Shown: positions 8,898 through 17,794 of the stretch, one piece after another
How positions within the stretch are numbered: the stretch's first letter is position 1
Layout of the letters: every line of letters starts with the position of its first letter
Origin: an uncultured Methanobrevibacter sp.
Lineage (GTDB): Archaea; Methanobacteriota; Methanobacteria; Methanobacteriales; Methanobacteriaceae
Reading direction: 5' to 3'
Assembly: GCA_900319985.1 (NCBI GenBank)
Contig: ONQL01000012.1
Coordinates: 1 to 36,140 of the forward strand
Length of the DNA stretch: 36,140 nt
Notes under the pieces: generated by a model
Databases searched by the model: none
The model's input: only the letters and a program-made list of their open reading frames with translations
What the model was told of the DNA's origin: nothing
Program-made: the position numbers and the translations under genes

Positions 8898-10076
8898 ATG
8901 GAGAATCGTACGGGAATATTTACGAATATGATTATATGGTTTGGTGTTGCAATTTCAGTTTCTGAAATTCAGGCAGGCATACAGATTGGGTCTGCAGCAC
9001 CTATCGACTCCATATGGGTTCCTTTGATACTTGGACATGTGATTGGAGGAATAATGCTTTATTTCGTGGGCCTTATAGGAGCACGTCTCAGAGTAAATGC
9101 AATGGAATCGGTCAAATCAACTTTCGGTAATTTCGGATCCCGGTTTTTCGCCACATTGAATGTGCTGCAGCTCATTGCATGGGTTGCGGTATTGAATGCA
9201 CAGGGCGCATTGGCGCTAATGGGTTTGAATGTGCCCATATCATTTGCTATTACTTGCATAATCCTGGCTTTTCTTGTAGCTATATGGGTTTTTATAGGCC
9301 TTCAGCGTACTTCAAAAATAACAAGTATAATAATGATGATTTTGACACTGCTTCTTGTCATATTGTCAGTCAGTTTACTTGGAATAAACGGGTATCACTT
9401 AATGCCTGTCGCTACTTCAGAGACCTTGACATTCTGGAACATCTTTGAAATCTCAATTGCAATGCCTATTTCATGGTTGCCTGTGATTTCTGACTATACG
9501 AAAGATGTGGAAAGCCCTAAAAAGGCAACAGCCCTATCAGCACTTGCCTATACCATTGCAAGCCTTTGGATGTATTTCATAGGTGTTGAGGTTGTAAGCA
9601 TTGGAACTGTTGATATTTCACAGGCAATTCTCATTTCAGGCCTTGGAGTGCAGGGAGTTATCATTCTTGTCCTTTCAACAGTCACAACCAATTTCCTTGC
9701 AACAAATTCAGCCGGTGAGTCTGCAAAGGCAATATTTAACAGGCTGGATCCTAAAGTTGCAGGAGTCGTAGTCAGCATATTGAGTGCGTTATTGGCAATT
9801 TCAGGAATTATGGACCATTATATTTCATTCCTTTATCTAATAAGTTCGGTATTTGCTCCAATGGCTTCTGTACTTGTTGTTTCGTTCTATTTTGGTAAAG
9901 GAAATAATGAAGCCAAAGACTGGTACTGGAACATATTCTCATGGTTTGTCGGTTTTGTTGTCTACCAGATAACGGCAGGTTTTGATTCCATATTTTTAGG
10001 TCCGACACTCATAGCAGTCATCTTTTCAGCTGTACTTGCTTATGCATGGATTTTAGTTAGAAAAAGAAATAATTAG
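8898..10076 (+). CDS. cytosine/hydroxymethylpyrimidine permease (CytX/CodB type)
   Basis: A 392-residue integral membrane protein with about twelve helices, of the nucleobase:cation symporter-1 family. The start (WFGVAISVSEIQAGIQIGSA), an early GHVIGGIMLYFVGLIGAR segment and ISWLPVISDYTKD match purine-cytosine permeases, especially the shorter CytX-like members linked to hydroxymethylpyrimidine (thiamin precursor) uptake. Thiamin genes are not adjacent, so the ligand is open. It is monocistronic with its own TATA promoter and dyad. The start is the ATG at 8898 following GAGGAAT. Confidence 0.8.
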   Translation: MENRTGIFTNMIIWFGVAISVSEIQAGIQIGSAAPIDSIWVPLILGHVIGGIMLYFVGLIGARLRVNAMESVKSTFGNFGSRFFATLNVLQLIAWVAVLNAQGALALMGLNVPISFAITCIILAFLVAIWVFIGLQRTSKITSIIMMILTLLLVILSVSLLGINGYHLMPVATSETLTFWNIFEISIAMPISWLPVISDYTKDVESPKKATALSALAYTIASLWMYFIGVEVVSIGTVDISQAILISGLGVQGVIILVLSTVTTNFLATNSAGESAKAIFNRLDPKVAGVVVSILSALLAISGIMDHYISFLYLISSVFAPMASVLVVSFYFGKGNNEAKDWYWNIFSWFVGFVVYQITAGFDSIFLGPTLIAVIFSAVLAYAWILVRKRNN

Positions 10077-10244
10077 AATTATTTTCTTTCGCTAAATTTC
10101 AAGACAATAATTTTGTGGATGTCCTTTCAAATTATATAACTAGAAAAAATATTGGTTTGGATTACATTTTACCAATAATTTGAATTAAAATTTAAATAAT
10201 TTTAAAAATAAAAGGTAATTATATAAAATCTTGAGATAGAAACA

Positions 10245-11087
10245 ATGAAATTCAAAAAATTAAACAATAATGAAAAAATGCCATTTATTAGTTTTGGTGT
10301 TTATGAAATAAGTCCTGAAGAAACAAAAAACACCGTACTCAATGCATTGGAAGCGGGTTATACTTCATTTGATAATGCACAGGTTTACTATAATGAAAAG
10401 GAAGTAGGCGAAGCAATCAAAGAATCTGAAATTCCTAGGGATGAATTATTTTTGACCACCAAAAATTGGGTGAGCAATTCCGGATATGACAAGACAATCA
10501 AGGCAGTCAACAAATCATTGCAGGATTTGCAAACTGATTATGTTGATCTAATGTTTATTCATGAACCATTTGGAGATTATTACGGATCATATAGGGCACT
10601 TGAGGATTTGCAAAAGGAAGGTAAAGTATTGTCCATAGGTGTTTCCAATTTTGATATGGGTCGCTTAATTGACTTGGACATGAATAACGATATCACTCCT
10701 CAGGTTAATCAGATTGAAACATCACCGTATGTTCAGCAGTATGAGGCAAATGAAGTGATGAACAGTTTGGGTGTGGTTCATCAAAGTTGGGGACCATTGT
10801 CTGATGGAGTTGGCAGTCTGCTTTCCAATCCAATTCTTTTGGAAATTGCAGAAAAATACGGCAAAAGTACTGGCCAGGTGATTTTTAGGTGGCTGATAGA
10901 CAGGGACATTCCATTTGCATGCCGAACAATTAAACCTCATAGAATGAAGGAAAATATTGATGTCTTTGATTTCAAATTAAACAAAAAGGATATCGAAAAA
11001 ATTAAGCAATTGGATGATGGTGAAAATCCATTTGAATACTTATTGGACCCTGAATTGGCTGAAGATTTTAATTCCGAAATAGTATAA
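10245..11087 (+). CDS. aldo/keto reductase
   Basis: A 280-residue cytoplasmic NADPH-dependent reductase with the TIM-barrel AKR signature. The catalytic tetrad is complete: D43 and Y48 in FDNAQVYYNEKEVG, K73 in TTKNW, and H106 in FIHEP. VSNF and the late AKR tail (CRTIKPHRMKENIDVFDF) contact the cofactor. The physiological aldehyde or ketone is unknown. A TATA-like ATTATATAAAA lies at 10218-10228. A TATTGGT/ACCAATA inverted repeat at 10150-10177 upstream could be an operator. The HIRAN gene follows after 93 bases on the same strand. Confidence 0.9.
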   Translation: MKFKKLNNNEKMPFISFGVYEISPEETKNTVLNALEAGYTSFDNAQVYYNEKEVGEAIKESEIPRDELFLTTKNWVSNSGYDKTIKAVNKSLQDLQTDYVDLMFIHEPFGDYYGSYRALEDLQKEGKVLSIGVSNFDMGRLIDLDMNNDITPQVNQIETSPYVQQYEANEVMNSLGVVHQSWGPLSDGVGSLLSNPILLEIAEKYGKSTGQVIFRWLIDRDIPFACRTIKPHRMKENIDVFDFKLNKKDIEKIKQLDDGENPFEYLLDPELAEDFNSEIV

Positions 11088-11180
11088 TCATCAATTTTTT
11101 TAATGTGGCATTTTCCATTTTTAATTTTTAGAAAACATTTAAATATTAAAATGCACAAGATATACACAAGGTGATAATAA

Positions 11181-11594
11181 ATGTATATAACAATTCAATC
11201 ATTCCAAAACATGCACGGTTCAAAGCCACTGAAAATTGATGGAATAGTCAAACTGGTCAAGGAACCTGACAACAAATATGATACCGAAGCAATAGTCTGT
11301 GAAATGAGATATTTCGGTAAAATAGGCTATGTGGCAAACAGCACCAACACCGTCGTCATTGGATCAATGAGTGCAGGACGTCTATATGATAAGATCAATG
11401 ATGAATACTTTGCAAAAATTAAATTTATCACTGGTTCAATTGCATTGGCAAAGGTATTGACATCAGACGAATACGTTGCGGAAGTTGAAAACCCCGAAAG
11501 CGACATACACTATCTGTCCGACAATTTGGGAAAGATTGATGTTGATTTCATAAGTAAAAACTTTAAAGGTGATGCAGATGATGGCCAGTTATGA
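11181..11594 (+). CDS. HIRAN-domain-like protein
   Basis: A 137-residue protein. MYITIQSFQNMHG, then LVKEPDNKYDTEAIVCEM and FGKIGYVANS, follow the HIRAN pattern of an opening beta strand, 'DN-x-D-x-A-I', then 'GKIGYV'. HIRAN domains bind DNA ends or damaged-DNA features in SWI2/SNF2 (HLTF) proteins, and stand-alone copies exist in prokaryotes. The ribosome binding site GGTGAT is five bases before the ATG. Its 3' end overlaps the start of the ARPP-1 gene, so the two are probably translated together. Confidence 0.7.
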   Translation: MYITIQSFQNMHGSKPLKIDGIVKLVKEPDNKYDTEAIVCEMRYFGKIGYVANSTNTVVIGSMSAGRLYDKINDEYFAKIKFITGSIALAKVLTSDEYVAEVENPESDIHYLSDNLGKIDVDFISKNFKGDADDGQL

Positions 11595-12498
11595 ACTGCT
11601 GGATGAACAGGTTCACAAAAATGTTGCAATCATTCCGATTAAAACCCCTATAAATCATAAAATCGATTTGTTAACTCTTAAGAAGGGTTTTGAGCTTGGT
11701 CTTGTAAACGTCAAGGAATGTGAACAGTCAACAGTTAACACAATTATTGTTGAAAACAAATCAGTAGCTCCTCTTCTTTTGGTGGATGGTGAAGAGATAG
11801 TCGGTGGAGACCAGAATCGTATAATGGATGCAACCATTCTGATTGCTCCACAAAGTGAGAAGAAAGTGCCTGTGAACTGTACAGAGCATGGAAGATGGAA
11901 ATATGAAAGCGACTTCAAGCAATCTGAACATATAGCTAATTACAGAACACGGCTTGCCAAACACCATGCATTCAGAAACAATGCCAATGTTCAGCAGGCG
12001 GTTTGGGATTCAATCGACGATCTTGAAGTTTCAAGGTCATTTTCATCACCGACACAGGCAATGTCTGAAAGCTATGAAAATGCAAAAGCGGATTTAAGTG
12101 AGTTTTTGGATACTTTTGATATAGTTGATGGCCAGACTGGTATTGTAGTATTGGTTAATGGTGAGATTAAAGGTTTTGAAGTCTTTTTGAATAGCGAAAT
12201 CTATAGGGAGTATCATGAAAAAATCCTCAAAAGCTATTTGATCAATGCTGAAGTAAATGATGATGTCTTCACAATTAACAAGGACACAATTGAAAGCGTT
12301 ATTGAAGATGCATTGTGTGATGAATTTGAAGAAGTGAAAAATGAAGGCCTGGAAACTCGCTTCGAAATTAAAAGTGAAAATGGAGTGGGCAGTGCCTATA
12401 CATATAAGGATGAGCTTATTCACATGTCCTATCTTGTTGGAGATGTTGAATTGAATGCAGAATCCAAAAAAGTGCTTTTTGATGATGTAAGAATCTGA
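11578..12498 (+). CDS. ARPP-1 family protein (DUF6569-like)
   Basis: About 306 residues from ATG 11578; other in-frame starts (GTG 11569, ATG 11572 and 11581) are possible, but GGTGAT at 11568-11573 fits 11578 best. The start region overlaps the HIRAN gene. LLLVDGEEIVGGDQNRIMDATILI followed within 25 residues by PVNCTEHGRW is the hallmark of the ARPP-1 domain, named for association with ADP-ribosylglycohydrolase and rhodanese-phosphatase genes. The biochemical function is not established. Overlap with a HIRAN gene suggests a shared nucleic-acid stress role. Confidence 0.75.
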   Translation: MMASYELLDEQVHKNVAIIPIKTPINHKIDLLTLKKGFELGLVNVKECEQSTVNTIIVENKSVAPLLLVDGEEIVGGDQNRIMDATILIAPQSEKKVPVNCTEHGRWKYESDFKQSEHIANYRTRLAKHHAFRNNANVQQAVWDSIDDLEVSRSFSSPTQAMSESYENAKADLSEFLDTFDIVDGQTGIVVLVNGEIKGFEVFLNSEIYREYHEKILKSYLINAEVNDDVFTINKDTIESVIEDALCDEFEEVKNEGLETRFEIKSENGVGSAYTYKDELIHMSYLVGDVELNAESKKVLFDDVRI

Positions 12499-12608
12499 TT
12501 TCTTTCATCTAATTTTATTCTTAATCTTTTTTTGAAAAATCATAAAGGATGAAATTGTCATGAATTTATGCATTAAAATTTTATAATAGGGGTTCCTAAT
12601 TTTTAATT

Positions 12609-13469
12609 ATGCATTATGTCAAAGCGAAGGGCATTTTCAAATCCGATTATGGCATAAACCTCTATAGGGGTTGCACTCATGGATGCATCTATTGCGATTC
12701 CAGAAGTGAAATCTATCAAATCAACCATAAATTTGAAGATATTGAAGTAAAGGAAAATGCTCCTGAACTGCTTAAAAAGGAACTGATTAGGCGAAAACCA
12801 TTCATGGTCTCAACTGGAGCAATGACTGACCCATATATTCCAATTGAAAAAAGAATTCAACACGTTCGTAAGTGTTTGGAGCTAATTTACCGATACGGAT
12901 ATGGTTTTTCATGCCTGACAAAATCGGACTTGATTTTACGGGACTTGGATTTGCTTAAAAAAATCAATGAAAAGACCAAAGCTGTTGTTCAGATTACCAT
13001 AAACACGACTGATGATGAACTGTGTAAAATCATTGAGCCGAATGTCTGTCCGGCATCAAGGAGATTGGAAGTCCTGAGGAGATTAAATGAAAATGATATT
13101 CCCGCAGTCGTTTGGCTGTCTCCGATATTGCCATACATCAATGACACTGAGGAAAATATCAACTCTATTCTGGATTGCTGCATAGATGAAAACGTCAAGG
13201 GTGTGCTGAATTTGGATATGGGATTGTCCTTAAGGAAAGGCAATCGCGAATTTTTCTATGGAAAACTTGATGAAAATTTCCCTGGGTTGAAGGACAGGTA
13301 TGTTGAAGAGTTCGCTGACAGCGAATTTGTCCATGGCAAAAACGACCGCAAATTAAAAGGAATTTTAAAAAGAAGATGCAAAAAACATGGAATGCTGTAC
13401 AAACAGGACGATATATTTGAATATGTCCATGAATTTCCGTCCAAATCAGTTCAGTCCAAATTAATCTGA
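12609..13469 (+). CDS. SPL-family radical SAM protein
   Basis: A 286-residue radical SAM protein. The N-terminus has YGINLYRGCTHGCIYCD with cluster cysteines C22, C26 and C29, then STGAMTDPYIPIEKR, CLTKSDLILRDLDLL and WLSPILPYIND. This is the pattern of the spore-photoproduct-lyase-like SPL group (COG1533/Rv2578c-like). True SPL repairs a UV thymine dimer; most archaeal members are uncharacterised. It lies 110 bases after the ARPP-1 gene on the same strand. Length is near the usual value and no residue appears missing. Confidence 0.8.
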   Translation: MHYVKAKGIFKSDYGINLYRGCTHGCIYCDSRSEIYQINHKFEDIEVKENAPELLKKELIRRKPFMVSTGAMTDPYIPIEKRIQHVRKCLELIYRYGYGFSCLTKSDLILRDLDLLKKINEKTKAVVQITINTTDDELCKIIEPNVCPASRRLEVLRRLNENDIPAVVWLSPILPYINDTEENINSILDCCIDENVKGVLNLDMGLSLRKGNREFFYGKLDENFPGLKDRYVEEFADSEFVHGKNDRKLKGILKRRCKKHGMLYKQDDIFEYVHEFPSKSVQSKLI

Positions 13470-13483
13470 TTTTTTTGATAACC

Positions 13484-13531
13484 TGTAAAAAAAGGTATAG
13501 TTAAATAAGTGGTTTAGTATACTTATTTAAC
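13484..13531 (-). terminator. hairpin plus oligo-U terminator of the adhesin gene
   Basis: On the minus strand a perfect 11-bp inverted repeat GTTAAATAAGT / ACTTATTTAAC (13500-13531, 10-base loop) is followed by CCTTTTTTT (13484-13492). The stem covers the adhesin stop codon at 13523-13525. Confidence 0.65.
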
Positions 13532-15190
13532 TTTAATGGAAGCTTTTTTAGAAACAGCAGAATAATATTTATTTCCGCTGAATTTAACAGAATACTTATA
13601 TGTCTTTTTAGCTTTTAAGATAACTTTAAATGAAGCTATTCCCTTTGAGTTTGTTTTTGCAGAATATGTCTTTTTGTTAATTGTCATTTTTAAAGTTTTT
13701 TTGGCAATTGCATTCTTAAATTGGTCTTTTAACTGCACTTTGATTATTTTCTTTTTGGATTTTAACTTCAGGACTTTTGTTTTCAATTCCAATGTTGGCT
13801 TTTGTTTTTTAACTGTAATCTTATAGCTTTTAGAAATAGGATTTAACCATGCATCTCCTGAAAATGCGCAGGAGATTTTATAAGTGCCCATATTTTTTAA
13901 ACTGATTGGAAGTGTTATAACTCCATTATTGTCAGTCTTTTTGTTATAAGTTTTTCCATTAAGCTTTATTTGAAGTATTATCTGCGATGACAATTTATTG
14001 CGGTTTTCATCTACAAGTGTGATTTTAAAAGATTTCCCATTGTACAAACAGTAGGTTATGATATTTGATGCTTGAATTATTGTGTCTTTTTTAAAGATAA
14101 ATGAATTGTTGATTAGCAGATATTTTTCAAATTGATAATTCGGCATGAAATCCAACAGCTTTGATTTATCATTTAAGGTAAAATTTATGGAATCTGTAAA
14201 TTTTTCAATATTTGCCCAATTTTGGGGTGATGTGTAGTTTCCGTCAAAAATAAGTTTTTGCTGGATAAATTCTTCAGTGGAATTAATATTCAAACCCCAA
14301 AAATTGAATTTCACATAATCTGAGTTTCCCCAATAGGCCAAATCATTTTCGGATGTGTTGTTGTTGAATATGCAATATTCTAAACTTCCGTTGGTTCCTC
14401 TCCAATATACTGCAGCTCCATAATTTCTTGCGGTATTGCTGGTAAATATTGATTTTTTAATTTTTCCATTTGAACCAATCCATACAACGGCCCCTCCAAA
14501 TTGGCTTGCCAATGATAGGTCTGTTATTGAATTTGTAAAAATTGAATTTGATAAAATTCCATTTGATCCGACCCATGCAACTGACGCCCCAACATGATAG
14601 GCCAGATTATCTTTAAATATGCAGTTATCAACATAATTGTCATCACCATTTAACTGAAATGCTCCGCCAGAATACTGGGCAGTATTGACCGCAAAAATAC
14701 AGTTCAAGATTGACACGTTATTTCCTTCGGATGCTATTGCTCCGCCATATTGGGCTGAATTTTTAGTGAAATTACAATTAATTATTTTTAGATTATCTGC
14801 ATCGCTGTAAATGGCCCCGCCGGAACTTGGATCAAACCGGTCATTTGCAACACCGCTTACAAATGCAATATTTTCCAGAATGACATTGTCAGCTTGAATA
14901 TTTAATATTTGTGTTGTCAGCCTTCCATTCAATTTGGCACCTTCGCCTGTCCCCTTGAGTGTAATTGCTTTATTGACAGTTATCGGTTTGGAATCACCGG
15001 AATATGTTCCCTGCAAAATGATTGTATCTGATTGATTTGCATTGTCGATTGTAGTTTGGATTGCATCAAACGTTTTTTCATTCACGGGAGTATCCGATAA
15101 TTTCAGAGTTGCATTATCTTGAGCAGTCACTGAGGAAATGCAAATAAATACTAGAAAAATTATTGAAATCAAAGTCAAAATTGTTTTCAT
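13523..15190 (-). CDS. adhesin-like secreted protein: beta-helix plus Ig-like tail
   Basis: A 555-residue secreted protein from ATG 15190, chosen because GGTGA lies six bases upstream; a GTG at 15202 is also open. The signal peptide is MKTILTLISIIFLVFICISSVTAQ. Residues about 45-290 hold parallel beta-helix repeats with the recurring 'NC-F--N-A-YGGA' pattern. The C-terminal part (about 370-555) has two Ig-like repeats rich in Lys and Tyr, ending KASIKVK, with no membrane anchor. Such proteins are thought to attach methanogens to partners or the host. The tail resembles the ends of the proteins at 35141 and 17462. Confidence 0.85.
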   Translation of the reverse strand: MKTILTLISIIFLVFICISSVTAQDNATLKLSDTPVNEKTFDAIQTTIDNANQSDTIILQGTYSGDSKPITVNKAITLKGTGEGAKLNGRLTTQILNIQADNVILENIAFVSGVANDRFDPSSGGAIYSDADNLKIINCNFTKNSAQYGGAIASEGNNVSILNCIFAVNTAQYSGGAFQLNGDDNYVDNCIFKDNLAYHVGASVAWVGSNGILSNSIFTNSITDLSLASQFGGAVVWIGSNGKIKKSIFTSNTARNYGAAVYWRGTNGSLEYCIFNNNTSENDLAYWGNSDYVKFNFWGLNINSTEEFIQQKLIFDGNYTSPQNWANIEKFTDSINFTLNDKSKLLDFMPNYQFEKYLLINNSFIFKKDTIIQASNIITYCLYNGKSFKITLVDENRNKLSSQIILQIKLNGKTYNKKTDNNGVITLPISLKNMGTYKISCAFSGDAWLNPISKSYKITVKKQKPTLELKTKVLKLKSKKKIIKVQLKDQFKNAIAKKTLKMTINKKTYSAKTNSKGIASFKVILKAKKTYKYSVKFSGNKYYSAVSKKASIKVK

Positions 15191-15310
15191 TTTTTTCACC
15201 ACGATATGTAAATCTATATCTCTCGATTCATATAAATTTTTTTTTAAAAAACTCCAAATTATTAAACATTTTTATATAATGAATTTATAAAAGTTAAATA
15301 GAGTCATTAG

Positions 15311-16312
15311 TTGGTGATTAATATATTACCTAATAGCAATTTCATTCATGAATACGGCAAGCACACAATGGAAAAATTCGAATTTGAAAATGGTGAAACA
15401 CTTGAAAATGTTGATGTTGAATTTCTGATTAAGGGAACAGCTAAATATGATGACTGTGGAAATATTACCAACCTTGTTGTTTTTTGTCATGGCTATGAAG
15501 GAAACTGTTTATCATTGAATGAATTGCATCAATTCACATCTGAGGGTATGCCTTTAGATTTTGGCAAATATCTGATAGTTTCAATAGATTCATTAGGGTT
15601 TCCAAATTCATGTTGTCCATCATCTACTGGATTGGGGCAGAATTTTCCGGAATATGACTTCAAGGATAAGGTTAACTTTAAAAAGCAATTTATCAAAGAG
15701 AAATTGGGCAATGATAATGTACTTGGTGTGTTGGGAGTTGGAATGGGAGGATACGAAGTTTATACATGGGCTTGCGAGTATCCTGATGACATGAAATTCA
15801 TTATTGTTGGTGCCAGCTCCTATAAAACTGCAGGATATAGATATGTGATGGTTAAAGGAATCAAAAGCATAATAGAAAACAATGCCAATTTTAACAGTGA
15901 ATGTTATGATGAATCATTTTCAAATACTATGATTTCAGTATACCAAGTAATATTTTCCATGTACTTTTCCCAAAAGATTTTTCATGAAATGTCCAATGAT
16001 GAAATTGATATATTCATGGATCAGTTTGTTGAAAAAAGCTACAGCATTGACATCCATGACTTTAAGTTTCAGTATGATGCCATTTTGGATTTTAATGTGG
16101 AAGATAAATTAACCAATATAAAATCAGATGTTCTGGTTTTTATTCCTGAAAATAACTTTTATTTCTCATCTAAAGGGGATGTTGAAAATTTAAATAATTT
16201 AATAAAAAATTGTCAAATTGAAGTTTTGGACTTTAAAAGAAATAAATTTGATGAAATGGATTTCAATTATGTCATGTCAACAATAGACACATTTTTAAAA
16301 AAATTTGAATAG
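15311..16312 (+). CDS. MetX-like alpha/beta hydrolase fold protein, catalytic residues lost
   Basis: A 333-residue protein of the homoserine O-acetyltransferase-like alpha/beta hydrolase group, shown by LVVFCHGYEGN, IVSIDSLGFPNS and VLGVGMGGYEVYTWACEYPDDM. In active members the nucleophile elbow is G-x-S-M-G-G; here it is G142-V-G144-M-G-G, with Gly where Ser should be. The late Asp strand reads FIPENNFYF and the usual final 'GHD' His segment reads FDEMDFNYV, so the whole triad seems absent. It may bind rather than catalyse. The start is TTG 15311 or GTG 15314; the first ATG in frame (15368) would cut conserved residues. Confidence 0.7.
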   Translation: MVINILPNSNFIHEYGKHTMEKFEFENGETLENVDVEFLIKGTAKYDDCGNITNLVVFCHGYEGNCLSLNELHQFTSEGMPLDFGKYLIVSIDSLGFPNSCCPSSTGLGQNFPEYDFKDKVNFKKQFIKEKLGNDNVLGVLGVGMGGYEVYTWACEYPDDMKFIIVGASSYKTAGYRYVMVKGIKSIIENNANFNSECYDESFSNTMISVYQVIFSMYFSQKIFHEMSNDEIDIFMDQFVEKSYSIDIHDFKFQYDAILDFNVEDKLTNIKSDVLVFIPENNFYFSSKGDVENLNNLIKNCQIEVLDFKRNKFDEMDFNYVMSTIDTFLKKFE

Positions 16313-16339
16313 AAATTAGTAAGTCTAGTCAAATCATTT

Positions 16340-17374
16340 TCACCCGCTGTTTTTGTAATACTCTGGAGAGCAAGGCTTCAGATGGCATGTGCTTGTTTTT
16401 TTCCAGTAACAGTTATTGCATGCCTGGCAAAAGCTTTCTCCATTGTCTTTGATTTGCCAATCGACTAAAAAACTTGGGTCTGCAACAAAGGGCCTTTGCA
16501 TGGATATGTATTCGATATCAGTTTCATTCAAAAGCTTATTTATTTTATTCTGATTGTATGCTCCTCCGCCTAGAATAACTGGAATATCTACTTTTTCAAT
16601 TATCCTTTCTGTTGCATCGATTAGAGGATTGTTTTCGGTGTTGTGTGTAAAAAACTGTGGGGAGCGAGGACGGGTAATTTGAAGCGAATCGGCACCATAC
16701 TTTTCAAGCAGCTTGGCTATTTCGATTGTTTCATCGATTGTCATTCCATCTGGAGATTCATCAAAGGCATTTAATCTGCAGTTGATATGCAATGAAGTAT
16801 TCTGTTTGATTACTTTAATAATTTCCAGCACGATTCTTAGTCTGTTTAGCGTATTTCCGCCATATTTGTCATTGCGGGAGTTGAATGCAGGGTTAATGAA
16901 ACGGCTCAAAAAATAATTGTTGCCCAGTGCTATCTGTATTCCGTCAAAACCTGCATAGCCAATTTTTTGAGCAGCTATTATGAAGTCAGTTTGGATTTTC
17001 CTGATGTCTTCAATGGACAAATCTTCAGCTTTCATATTTTGTTCTGTTCTTTTGTTATACTGTACAAAACCTAATTGGGCAAAAATAGGAACATCATATA
17101 CATGAACGAGGTCGGTTAAATCTTTTGCTTCTCTGACAAAGCGATTAAAGTTAATGGTGTGGGTGTATTTTGAAAAGACATCATGGGGATAGAGCGAGAT
17201 TACCTCTGTAATTATCAGTCCGACACCGCTTGCGGCAATGCTTTCATATCTGTCATATATTTCTGGCGTGAAATTTCCGGAAGGTTCTCTTTGTGATTCC
17301 CACAAACCGGTTCTAACTATTCTGCTGTTAAGTTTCAAGTCTCCAAAGTCGCAACGGTCAAATAAGTCCTTCAT
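16340..17374 (-). CDS. NADH:flavin oxidoreductase, Old Yellow Enzyme family
   Basis: A 344-residue FMN-dependent TIM-barrel oxidoreductase. It starts MKDLFDRCDFGDLKLNSRIV, the usual OYE opening. It continues with GVGLIITEV, FAQLGFVQYNKR, GFDGIQI, FINPAFNSRNDKYGGNTLNR and a late VILGGGAYN phosphate loop. A Cys-rich end, CQACNNCYWKKTSTCHLKPC, may hold a metal or cluster, as in larger 2,4-dienoyl-CoA-reductase-like members, although the rest of that enzyme is missing. The substrate is unknown. It is single on the minus strand, with the stop 28 bases from the convergent MetX-like gene. Confidence 0.85.
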   Translation of the reverse strand: MKDLFDRCDFGDLKLNSRIVRTGLWESQREPSGNFTPEIYDRYESIAASGVGLIITEVISLYPHDVFSKYTHTINFNRFVREAKDLTDLVHVYDVPIFAQLGFVQYNKRTEQNMKAEDLSIEDIRKIQTDFIIAAQKIGYAGFDGIQIALGNNYFLSRFINPAFNSRNDKYGGNTLNRLRIVLEIIKVIKQNTSLHINCRLNAFDESPDGMTIDETIEIAKLLEKYGADSLQITRPRSPQFFTHNTENNPLIDATERIIEKVDIPVILGGGAYNQNKINKLLNETDIEYISMQRPFVADPSFLVDWQIKDNGESFCQACNNCYWKKTSTCHLKPCSPEYYKNSG

Positions 17375-17461
17375 ATTATATTGTTAATTTTTAATAGAAT
17401 ATAAATATGAATGTAATGTATTCAGACAATAGAACCTCAATTACATAAAAAAGGTGTAAAC

Positions 17462-17669
17462 TTATTTGATGATTATTTTAATTTTTTTGGTTGATGATTT
17501 GAAGTTTGAATTATCGCCATATTTAAATAATGCATTGTATCTGCCTTTTTTAGTTAATTTAATGCTGAAAGTTGCAGCTCCCTTGGAATTGGTTTTAACT
17601 GTGTAGGTTTTTTTTGTTGACGGTTAATTTAACAATTGCATTTTTAATGGCTTTATTTTTATTAATATT
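17462..17669 (-). pseudogene. decayed C-terminal tail of an adhesin-like protein
   Basis: On the minus strand this reads NKAIKNAIVKLTVNKK, then in another frame TYTVKTNSKGAATFSIKLTKKGRY, ending STKKIKIIIK and a stop at 17462-17464. This is the Ig-like repeat seen at the ends of the intact adhesins. The frame change falls in a run of eight A where seven would keep the frame. An in-frame stop at 17670-17672 closes the upstream side, so only the last repeat survives. Confidence 0.75.
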
Positions 17670-17794
17670 TCAAAAAATACTGTCCAAATATGGAAGTAAA
17701 GATAATTTAGAATGCTATTTGCTAACACCATTATCTTTTTTGAAGTGTTTTGCTATTTTTAGCTCTGGATATTGCTGTGATTTCGATAAATGAA

